Of a stretch of 64,000 nucleotides of DNA, positions 42,834 to 49,914 are shown in pieces. The notes under the pieces are model-generated. The model saw only the letters and a list, made by a program, of their open reading frames with translations, was not told the DNA's origin and searched no databases. Position numbers and translations under genes: made by a program. Origin of the DNA: Desulfofundulus thermobenzoicus (GTDB lineage: Bacteria; Bacillota; Desulfotomaculia; Desulfotomaculales; Desulfovirgulaceae); contig NZ_WHYR01000007.1 in assembly GCF_009428905.1 (NCBI RefSeq), positions 1-64,000 on the forward strand, in the 5' to 3' direction. The number at the start of each line of letters is the position of its first letter. Within the stretch, counting starts at the first letter, position 1.

Positions 42834-43343
42834 TCAGATCACCTTTAACTTGTTGCCCAGCATACGTATGCTCACCTGTCCGGTACTGGTGTCAAAGATC
42901 ATGGTGCGGCCCCGGTTGCCCCCCACTTCCTCGGCCAGGATGGGAATGCCGTATTCTTTGAGCATCTGGCGGGCTTTTTCCACATTGCGCTGGCCGATGT
43001 TCAGAATCATTTTGCTGTCCAGACCGGAAAACATCTGCGCCCCGCCCACCAGTTTGGCCTTTAAGCGGGAGGGGCTGGCGCCCTCTTTCTGCATTTCCTG
43101 AATTAACAAAGGGATGCCCAGGTCGGCGAACTTGGCCGGTTTGGTTACGTTGGTGAACTGAGTGCTGTCGGGGAGCATCAGGTGCAGCAGCCCCCCCAGT
43201 TTTAATGCGGGGTCGTATAGGCTGACCCCCACGCAGGAACCCAGGCCCAGGGTGATCAACCGGGCCGGTTCCCTGGCTGTTTTATAGTCGGCGATGCCGA
43301 CCTGAATCTCCACTATGTTGTTTATAGCCCTGGCCGGCTCCAT
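42834..43343 (-). CDS. cheD: Chemoreceptor glutamine deamidase CheD
   Basis: 169 residues with the catalytic Cys in LGLGSCVGVSLYDP and the His in GGLLHLMLPDS, plus the conserved KLVGGAQMF and NIGQRNVE. CheD deamidates receptor glutamines and is the partner of CheC. It begins the cheD-cheR-cheC-cheY block, which is inserted between the rod/hook genes and fliM. Confidence 0.94.
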   Translation of the reverse strand: MEPARAINNIVEIQVGIADYKTAREPARLITLGLGSCVGVSLYDPALKLGGLLHLMLPDSTQFTNVTKPAKFADLGIPLLIQEMQKEGASPSRLKAKLVGGAQMFSGLDSKMILNIGQRNVEKARQMLKEYGIPILAEEVGGNRGRTMIFDTSTGQVSIRMLGNKLKVI

Positions 43344-43407
43344 TCCAGTCCCCCTTTTGGGGGATGATGCCGCCGGTTGTCATGGCTTCCCGGCAGCCTC
43401 CTCCCCT

Positions 43408-44265
43408 TTATTTGCGCATGTTGTTGGCCATGCTCCACAATTCGTCGGCCGTGCGGACAACCTGCAGGTCCAGCTGGTAGGCCCGCTGCGCTTCGATCAG
43501 GTCCACCAGTTCCCGGGTGATGTCGGCGTTGGAACCTTCCAACCAGCCCTGGGCCAGGGAACCCACGCCGTTTTGTTCCGGGAATCCCACCACCGGCGGA
43601 CCGCTTTCAGCCGTGGCCAGGTACAGGTTGTCGCCCCGGGAGGCCAGCCCGGCCGGATTGTTGAAGGTGTACAGGGACAGCCGGCCCAGTTCTTCGTATT
43701 GCTGTTCACTGTTTATTATCGTCACCCGCCCGTCGGAATGAAGGGTGAGAGAACTATATCCCGGTGGTAAAGATATTTCCGGATCCAGAAGATAGCCCTG
43801 CTGGGTGACTATGCGGCCGGTGGCGTCCACGGTAAAGCTGCCGGCCCGGGTATAGGCGTACTGACCGTTGGGCAGCAGCACCCGGAAAAACCCTTCCCCC
43901 TGAATGGCTGCATCCAGGGGCCGGCCGGTGCGGATCAAGGCGCCGGGGCGGAAATCCCGGGGGGTGGTGACCACCCGCACGCCGCTGCCGGCCTGTACCG
44001 GTGCTGCGGCACCGGCGGCTGCACCGGGGACAGCCGGCGCGCCCGGCGCGGCGGCACCACCCGGCGGATTGGCGGCCGGGGGGGCCGCGCCCGGCACGTT
44101 GGGAATGCCTTCCCGGCCCACTTCCTGGTAAAGCAGGTCGGCGAAGGTTACTCCCTGGCGCTTGTAACCGGCGGTGTTGATGTTGGCCAGGTTGTTGGCC
44201 CCGGTGTTCAGGCGGATCTGCTGTGCCGCCAGCCCGGCAGCGCCGGTGGATAAAGCTCGTAACAT
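43408..44265 (-). CDS. flgG: Flagellar basal-body rod/hook protein (FlgG type)
   Basis: 285 residues from ATG 44265 (GAGGTG six bases upstream). The N-terminal rod signature LRALSTGAAGLAAQQIRLNTGANNLANINTAGYK is over 30 residues long; its key part is NNLANINTAGYK. The C-terminal SNADITRELVDLIEAQRAYQ is the matching helix. Near residues 55-92 lies a Pro/Ala/Gly-rich insertion (GAAPPAANPPGGAAAPGAP) not typical of FlgG. It is an extracellular distal-rod component exported by the flagellar secretion system. FlgF cannot be excluded. Confidence 0.85.
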   Translation of the reverse strand: MLRALSTGAAGLAAQQIRLNTGANNLANINTAGYKRQGVTFADLLYQEVGREGIPNVPGAAPPAANPPGGAAAPGAPAVPGAAAGAAAPVQAGSGVRVVTTPRDFRPGALIRTGRPLDAAIQGEGFFRVLLPNGQYAYTRAGSFTVDATGRIVTQQGYLLDPEISLPPGYSSLTLHSDGRVTIINSEQQYEELGRLSLYTFNNPAGLASRGDNLYLATAESGPPVVGFPEQNGVGSLAQGWLEGSNADITRELVDLIEAQRAYQLDLQVVRTADELWSMANNMRK

Positions 44266-44318
44266 GGTATCACCTCGGTAATAGGTATGGGGCGGTGGCT
44301 TTGTGACTTTGTGACTTT

Positions 44319-44595
44319 GTGACAGGGGACGGTTCTCTGTCACGGACTGTTTTGTGACAGGGGACGGTTCTCTGTCACATTTTTCTGCGCATGTGACAGG
44401 GGACGGTTCTCTGTCACATTTTTCGGTGTCTTTTGCCCGTTAATTTTAGGGTATGTTTCCGGGGACTGTTTTCTGGCTCGGGTCATCCCTGGTGCTACCG
44501 GTTGGTTCGGTGCACAGATAGAAATGTGTCAAAGAACCGTCCCCCTGTCACACCCCTGTCACGAGAATGTGTCAAGGAACCGTCCCCTGTCACAC
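44319..44595. repeat. REP-like palindrome cluster, five copies
   Basis: Three copies of GTGACAGGGGACGGTTCTCTGTCAC-type elements at 44319-44343, 44354-44378 and 44393-44417 point one way. Two of the complementary form (TGTGTCAARGAACCGTCCCCTGTCACA) at 44525-44553 and 44568-44594 point the other way, with a half-copy after. The ends form a 6-7 bp imperfect inverted repeat. They fill the gap between two rod/hook genes. Confidence 0.9.
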
Positions 44596-44624
44596 AGTCC
44601 CCTGTCACACATGGGGCGGTGCGG

Positions 44625-45395
44625 TTACCGCAGTGCGCCCACCCGGTTTACGGCCAGTTCCAGCAACTGGTCCTCCACCTGCAGTATCCGCTGGTTCATT
44701 TCGTAGGAACGGGCCACGCTGATCAGCTGCACCATGGAAGCGGCCGGGTCCACGTTGGAGCCTTCCAGGTAACCCTGGCGCACCGCCGGGTTGGCCGCCG
44801 GCTGGGCGGCCCCGGCCGGGGCGGTGAAATAGTTATCCCCGGTTTTGGATACCTGGTCCAGGTTGGCAAAGGTGACCACCTGCAGGCGGGCCACCACACC
44901 CTGGCCGGGCAGGACGATTTCGCCGGCGTCATTGATCTGGAAATCCCTCCGGCCCACCTGGATGGGACCGGCTTCCCCCAGCACCCGGTTGCCCCGGGAG
45001 TCCACCAGGTAGCCCTGATTGTCCAGGTCCAGGCGCCCGTCCCGGGTGTAGCGGTCCCCGGCGGGCGTCTGCACCACCAGGAAGGTGGCGGCGTCAGCCA
45101 GGGCCACATCCGTGTTCCGGCCGGTTTGTTTCAGCGTACCCGGGGCCAGGCTGGTGATTGTTTGGGTGACGGCGGCTCCCTGGTTGTTGACGCCCACATA
45201 GCGCCAGCCCGGGTCCACCGGCACGGTACGGTCCTCCTGCCGGGCGATGAGCAAAAGTTCGGAAAAGGGTTTCTGGATCAGGTTATCTGCCTTGTAGCCG
45301 CTGGTGGAGGCATTGGCCAGGTTGTTGGCCAGCAAATCCAGCCGGGCCTGGTTTACGCCCAGCCCGGAGGCGGTGGTATAGATGCCGCGGAGCAT
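44625..45395 (-). CDS. flgF: Flagellar basal-body rod/hook protein (FlgF/FlgG type)
   Basis: 256 residues. LRGIYTTASGLGVNQARLDLLANNLANASTSGYKAD marks the N-terminal rod helix (key part NNLANASTSGYK), RYTRDGRLDLDNQGYLVDSRG is the central family block, and GYLEGSNVDPAASMVQLISV the C-terminal helix. It has proximal- or distal-rod identity, lying upstream of the FlgG-type gene as flgF usually does relative to flgG. REP-like clusters flank it on both sides. Confidence 0.82.
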   Translation of the reverse strand: MLRGIYTTASGLGVNQARLDLLANNLANASTSGYKADNLIQKPFSELLLIARQEDRTVPVDPGWRYVGVNNQGAAVTQTITSLAPGTLKQTGRNTDVALADAATFLVVQTPAGDRYTRDGRLDLDNQGYLVDSRGNRVLGEAGPIQVGRRDFQINDAGEIVLPGQGVVARLQVVTFANLDQVSKTGDNYFTAPAGAAQPAANPAVRQGYLEGSNVDPAASMVQLISVARSYEMNQRILQVEDQLLELAVNRVGALR

Positions 45396-45415
45396 GTTTG
45401 TATTTATACCTCCTT

Positions 45416-45781
45416 TGTGTCAGGGGACGGTTCTCTGACACACTTTTTGTTGTCTTTTTCGCGTTGATGTTAGGGTATGTTTCTGGGGACTATTTCCTGA
45501 CTCTTGTCCTCCGTAGTGCTACCGGTCGGTGCAGTGCACATGATTGAAGTGTGTCAAAGAACCGTCCCCTGTCACATTGCTGTCACCTACGGAAATGTGT
45601 CAAGGAACCGTCCCCTGTCACAGTTCATGATTGAAGTGTGTCAAGGAACCGTCCCCTGTCACACTCCCGGAAATGTGTCAAAGAACCGTCCCCTGTCACA
45701 CCCCTGACAGTTTGATTGAAATGTGTCAAAGAACCGTCCCCTGTCACATTGAAATGTGTCAAAGAACCGTCCCCTGTCACA
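45416..45781. repeat. REP-like palindrome cluster, seven copies
   Basis: One forward element at 45416-45443 and six of the opposite orientation at about 45549-45575, 45595-45622, 45636-45664, 45674-45701, 45722-45748 and 45754-45781, spaced 32-48 bases apart. The spacers are short and partly repeated themselves (CATGATTGAAG, TTGAAA). The last copy overlaps the final three bases of sigD and supplies its TGA stop codon. Confidence 0.9.
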
Positions 45782-46526
45782 GTTCCGATAGTTTTTTGCG
45801 CAGGCGGTTGATGGCCCGGCTGTGCAGCTGGCATACCCGGGATTCGGACACTCCCAGAACGGCCCCTATTTCCTTTAAGGTCAGGCCCTCCTGGTAGTAC
45901 AGGGCCAGCACCAGCCGGTCCTTTTCCGGCAGGCTTTCGATGGCCCGGGCCAGCATTTCCCGGTCCTCTTCCCCGGAGATACGTTCCAGGGGGTCGGGGC
46001 TGGACTCGTCCGGCAGGAGATCGCCCAAACGTACGGGTTCGCCATTGCCCGTGGCCACCATTTCTTCCAGGGAGAGGGTGAACAGCCGGTGCAGCTGGCT
46101 GTCCAGGTAATGCACTTCCGCCTGGCTGACACCCATTTCCCGGGCCACCATCTCCACGGACACGGAATCCTGGCACTGCCTTTCCAGCTTCTCCCTCACC
46201 CCTTTCAACCTTTGCAGTTTGTACCACAGGGTGCGGGGCATCCAGTTGGCCCGGCGCACCTCGTCCAGCATGGCCCCCCGCACCCGGGCGTAGGCGTAGC
46301 CTTCAAAATCGTTGCCCCGGTCGGGGTCGAATTTGTCAATGGCTTCCATCAGGCCGAAAACGCCGCAGCTTTCCAGATCCTCCTGGCTCAGGCAGGCGGG
46401 CAGCTTGATGGCCAGCCGTCCGGCCAGGTGCTTTACCAGCCACAGGTAGGAAAGGATCAGTTCCTGCCGGACGGCCGGGTCCCCGGTCCGCTTGTACTTC
46501 CGCCAGAGTTCCTCCTTGCGGTCCAT
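45777..46526 (-). CDS. sigD: Flagellar sigma factor (SigD/FliA/WhiG family)
   Basis: 249 residues with sigma-70 regions 2 (LSYLWLVKHLAGRLAIKLPA...ESCGVFGLMEAIDKFDPDRG; FEGYAYARVRGAMLDEVR), 3 (REKLERQCQDSVSVEMVARE) and 4 (LPEKDRLVLALYYQEGLTLKEIGAVLGVSESRV, key part GLTLKEIGAVLG). It directs RNA polymerase to late flagellar and chemotaxis promoters. It is placed after the PilZ gene as in other Firmicute fla/che operons. The stop codon comes from a REP-like element, so the natural C-terminus may have been trimmed or replaced by its insertion. Confidence 0.94.
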   Translation of the reverse strand: MDRKEELWRKYKRTGDPAVRQELILSYLWLVKHLAGRLAIKLPACLSQEDLESCGVFGLMEAIDKFDPDRGNDFEGYAYARVRGAMLDEVRRANWMPRTLWYKLQRLKGVREKLERQCQDSVSVEMVAREMGVSQAEVHYLDSQLHRLFTLSLEEMVATGNGEPVRLGDLLPDESSPDPLERISGEEDREMLARAIESLPEKDRLVLALYYQEGLTLKEIGAVLGVSESRVCQLHSRAINRLRKKLSEL

Positions 46527-46538
46527 ATGATCACGCCC

Positions 46539-47174
46539 CTAGCGCAGCCGGGCCTGTTCGCCCATGCGCTGGAAGATATAACGGACGATCAGGTCTTGCT
46601 GTGCCGTGGTTATGTCCACAAACTCCAGGGCCACATGGTGGCCGCCGTCTTCCATTGCAAAAAGGCGCACCACCCGGCCCTTCAGCTCCATTTTCCTGAG
46701 ACCCTCGCGCAGGGGCAGGTTAAACTGCAGGAGCAGTTCCGCCCCGGCCTGAACCGGTTCGTTTACGGCCAGGCGCATACCACCGCCGCTCATATCCACC
46801 GTATAGGCCCTTTTATAACGCGGGCGGCGGTTGGGGGCCGGCGGATGGGCGTAATGGACTTCCAGAGTGGTTTTCAAACGCACGTGGCTGCGCTGCTGCA
46901 CCCGCTGTATTTCCCCCGTCCTGGCCAGGCGGTACAGGGGAACGGAATCTTCGGTGCGTCCCAGGCAGCGGGCTGGAAAAACGAAACTGGCGCTTTCTTC
47001 GGCGTACCGCACCTGGACGTTGTCGCCCGGCGACAGGATGAGCGCGTTTCCCCGCAGGCGGGGCAGGGCGATGTATATTTCCCCGTTTTTTATGTCCTGA
47101 ATGGTGGAGGCATACCAGTCCCGTTCCCCTTCTCTGGCCACCTGTATTTTCTTGTTGATGGTTAGCTGCTGCAA
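46539..47174 (-). CDS. PilZ-domain c-di-GMP receptor (YcgR/YpfA-like)
   Basis: 211 residues. An N-terminal YcgR-like domain (KIQVAREGERDWYASTIQDI...GDNVQVRYAEESASFVFP) is followed by a PilZ domain with the two c-di-GMP-binding motifs: RxxxR in VQQRSHVRL (about residue 97) and D/NxSxxG in TVDMSGGGMRLAV (about 128). In Bacillus the homologue slows the motor when c-di-GMP is high. Its location between flhG and sigD is conserved in related operons. Together with the riboswitch at 203-308 it shows c-di-GMP signalling in this organism. Confidence 0.9.
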   Translation of the reverse strand: MQQLTINKKIQVAREGERDWYASTIQDIKNGEIYIALPRLRGNALILSPGDNVQVRYAEESASFVFPARCLGRTEDSVPLYRLARTGEIQRVQQRSHVRLKTTLEVHYAHPPAPNRRPRYKRAYTVDMSGGGMRLAVNEPVQAGAELLLQFNLPLREGLRKMELKGRVVRLFAMEDGGHHVALEFVDITTAQQDLIVRYIFQRMGEQARLR

Positions 47175-47309
47175 AAGGACTTACCTCCCCGGCGGGGGCG
47201 GGAAACAGCCTCCGCCACCGCCAACTGCTTTCGGCAGAATAACGCTGTAAACATACCGGTTGCCGGCCCATAGGGGTAATATCAGGGGGTCAGATGCCAT
47301 TGCCATACA

Positions 47310-47410
47310 TGATTGAGATCCTGAATGACCGAAGCATGCCAATTCCTTTCCCCTTCCCGGGCCACCTGTATTTTCAGGTTATGGTCAGCTTTTTCAATTT
47401 GAGCAACCTC
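47310..47410 (-). pseudogene. 5' remnant of a duplicated PilZ protein gene
   Basis: On the minus strand this stretch reads KKLTITxKIQVAREGERNWH followed by ASVIQDLNH, nearly the same as the first ~25 codons of the PilZ gene at 47174 (KIQVAREGERDWYASTIQDI). It stops after that. It lies 135 bases upstream of the intact gene, so a tandem duplication followed by decay is likely. Confidence 0.6.
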
Positions 47411-47524
47411 CTTGCGGCCGCCGGGACAACACCCGGTCACCCGCCCTTCCGACTGATTAAATTAGCCTTCCGTCGCCATTGGTCCTGCTGATGCCACTTA
47501 ACGACGCGCTCTTTTGCCGTGGAA

Positions 47525-48451
47525 TCAACCGAATATCTTCAACAGCCGGCCCACGAAACCCCGCGCTCCCGGTGGCGGGGCCTCTTCCCGGCGGCCGGTG
47601 GCCAGGGTGCGGGCCATGGCGGTCACATTCCGCGCGGCCCGGCAGCGGGGGTCCGCCAGAACGAAGGGCCTCTGCTCCCGCACCGCCCGGTTCACCGCCC
47701 GGTCTTCCGGCAGGTGACCCAGGTAATTGACCGGCAGGTTCAGGAAGCGTTCAGCCACCATTTCCACCCTCCTGGCCGTGGCCAGGGCCTCCTGGTCACC
47801 GGCGGCGCGGTTGATCACCAGCAGCACTTCCCGGTGGGAACGGAAGCGGGCCAGCACCTTGATCAGGCTGTAGCCGTCGGTGAGGGAAGTGGGTTCGGGG
47901 GTGATCACCACAATCACTTCCCCGGCGGCGGCCAGGAACCCCAGCACGTTTTTGGAAAGTCCCGCCCCGGTGTCGATGAGTATGTAATCCGCCAGGGTGT
48001 CCAGAACGGCCAGGGAGGAAATCAACCGCTGCCGGCGGGCCCGGTCCAGGTTGGCCAGTTCCAGGAAGCCCGAGCCGCCGGAAATAAACTGGATTCCCCC
48101 GGGAGCCGGCAACAGCACCTCCCGGATGTCCCGGTTCCGGTACAGGCAGTCGTAGATGGTATAAGGGGGGCTCACCCCCAGGAGCACTTCCACATTGGCC
48201 AGGCCCAGGTCGGCGTCCAGGATGATCACCCGCCGGTTTAAAGAGGCCAGGGCCAGGCCCAGGTTTACCGTCAGGTTGCTTTTACCCACGCCCCCCTTGC
48301 CGCTGGTGACGGCTATAACCCGGGCGGCGCCGGCGGCCGGTCCCGCCGCCGTCAGGAATGTGTCTTCCTCATACTGGTCCACCGGGGGGCGGGCGCCCGC
48401 GGGGCGGCCGTAGATGCGCCCCCCGGCTGCCTTAAAAGTCCGGCCCCACAC
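47525..48451 (-). CDS. flhG: Flagellum number/site regulator FlhG (MinD-like ATPase)
   Basis: 308 residues. An N-terminal ~45-residue tail holds the FlhF-stimulating region (DQYEEDTFL...). The ATPase has deviant Walker A SGKGGVGKSNLTVNLGL, IILDADLGLANVEVLLG and DYILIDTGAGLSKNVLGF. The membrane-targeting C-terminal helix (GFVGRLLKIFG) is amphipathic, as in MinD. It overlaps flhF by 20 bases, so the pair is co-translated. It sets flagellar number and position by stimulating the FlhF GTPase and binding C-ring proteins. Confidence 0.92.
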   Translation of the reverse strand: MWGRTFKAAGGRIYGRPAGARPPVDQYEEDTFLTAAGPAAGAARVIAVTSGKGGVGKSNLTVNLGLALASLNRRVIILDADLGLANVEVLLGVSPPYTIYDCLYRNRDIREVLLPAPGGIQFISGGSGFLELANLDRARRQRLISSLAVLDTLADYILIDTGAGLSKNVLGFLAAAGEVIVVITPEPTSLTDGYSLIKVLARFRSHREVLLVINRAAGDQEALATARRVEMVAERFLNLPVNYLGHLPEDRAVNRAVREQRPFVLADPRCRAARNVTAMARTLATGRREEAPPPGARGFVGRLLKIFG

Positions 48452-49832
48452 CGTCCTCTCCCCCTTCCAGGAGCAGGGCGGCCAGTTTACGGGGGGTTAC
48501 AGGCACCAGGTCGTCGGGGACGTTCTGCCCGGTGGTGATGTAGGCCACCGGACGGCCCGTGCGGTGGACCAGGTTCAGCGCCCCGCCCCTGGTCCTGGTT
48601 TCGTCCAGCTTGGTAAAGATGATCTGCGAGTAGCCGGCCCGGGCGAATTCCCCGGCGGCATGCAGCAGGTCCCGGTTGCGGGTGGTGGCGCTCAACACCA
48701 GGTAAATCCCGGTCTCCGGGGGCAACACATCCAGGAAGCCCTTTAATTTGAGCAGTTGGCCGGCATTGCGGCAGGAGATGCCTTCGGTATCTATGTACAG
48801 GGCGTCCCGGTCCCGGTGGGCTTCCACCGCCGCCGCCAGTTCCGCCGGGGTCATGACCACTTCCACCGGCACGCCCATGTTCTGGCCGTAAAATTTCAGC
48901 TCCTCCACCACGCCGAAGCGGTGGCTGTAAACGGCCACCAGGGCGATATTTTTTCCTTCCAAAAGGGCCCGGCGGGTGGCCAGCTTGGCCAGGGTGGTGG
49001 TTTTGCCCACCCCCGTGGGGCCGATAAAGGCGCAGATGCCGCCCCCGTCCCCCACTTTTCTATAGGCGTCCCGCACCAGGGAGCTGATCCGCTTTGTCAG
49101 CTGCAGACCCAGGAGATCTTCCCGGTCCGCGCCTGGTGCATCCACCACCAGATCCTGGAGCAGCTCATCCACCAGCGCGGCTTCCACCTCCCCGTCCAGC
49201 AGGTGCCGCCGCCATTGATCCGTTACGTCCCCGTTCATCAGTAATTCCTCCTGTTTCTTCAGGATTATATTAAATGGAGAGGGATTGTTTTCCTCCTTTT
49301 CCGGTCCCGTATACATGGGAATATTTTCTCCGGTATCCCCTGCCGCTTCCCCGGGCGGGAGCGGGGGTGATCCGGCACGCCCGGCGGCATTGGATGTACG
49401 GGACCGCTCCAGGGTCATGGTCTCGCCGGAATATCCGCCCCCGAAGGAACGAGCCGGATATCCGTCCGCAGCGCAGGCGGTCGCAAACCTGCCGGCGGCA
49501 GGTGCATGAAGCCTCCCCGGGGCCGGCGGCGGATCCGGGAACCTGGCGGCCGGTGGTGCGCCGGGCCGGCTTCCCATCGGAGGTCCGGAGTGAAGCTGTT
49601 CCAGCCCCTGGTAATTTGCACCTCCCGGGGGCAGGGAGCCGGCCGGGGCTGGCCCGGGGGGCAGTTCATCCATGGCGGCGGTCACTTCCAGCTGCACGGG
49701 ACGGAAAAAGTCCAGGATGTTTTTCCGGGGCAGGCGGTAGCTGCTGATGATCACCGCGTCGGGGCCCAGATCTTCTTTAATCAGGCGCATGGCTTCCTGC
49801 ATTTCCCGCACCACGTATTTTTTAATTTTCAC
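48432..49832 (-). CDS. flhF: Flagellar SRP-type GTPase FlhF
   Basis: 466 residues. The basic N-terminus (MKIKKYVVREMQEAMRLIKEDLG) begins the B domain, which runs into a long Pro/Gly/Ala-rich low-complexity stretch (about 55-165). The N and G domains follow: GPTGVGKTTTLAKLATRRAL (G1), YIDTEGISCRNAGQLLKL, TKLDETRTRGGALNLV (G4/G5 region). It marks the pole or site of flagellar assembly and acts with FlhG. It is longer than B. subtilis FlhF (~366) because of the linker. Confidence 0.93.
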   Translation of the reverse strand: MKIKKYVVREMQEAMRLIKEDLGPDAVIISSYRLPRKNILDFFRPVQLEVTAAMDELPPGPAPAGSLPPGGANYQGLEQLHSGPPMGSRPGAPPAARFPDPPPAPGRLHAPAAGRFATACAADGYPARSFGGGYSGETMTLERSRTSNAAGRAGSPPLPPGEAAGDTGENIPMYTGPEKEENNPSPFNIILKKQEELLMNGDVTDQWRRHLLDGEVEAALVDELLQDLVVDAPGADREDLLGLQLTKRISSLVRDAYRKVGDGGGICAFIGPTGVGKTTTLAKLATRRALLEGKNIALVAVYSHRFGVVEELKFYGQNMGVPVEVVMTPAELAAAVEAHRDRDALYIDTEGISCRNAGQLLKLKGFLDVLPPETGIYLVLSATTRNRDLLHAAGEFARAGYSQIIFTKLDETRTRGGALNLVHRTGRPVAYITTGQNVPDDLVPVTPRKLAALLLEGGEDGVGPDF

Positions 49833-49914
49833 CGGCCGTCACCACCTTGCGTGGGAAATTTATATGCCGCGCCAGACACACCGCAGGAGCCGCCAAAATT
49901 TGGAATATTAATTT

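Noticed and set aside
45549-45781. Array of short repeats with short spacers, CRISPR-like at first sight
   Set aside because: The repeat is a self-complementary REP-like element that also occurs singly and in opposite orientation (44319, 54397). Spacers are 4-20 bases and partly repeated, and no cas genes are present.
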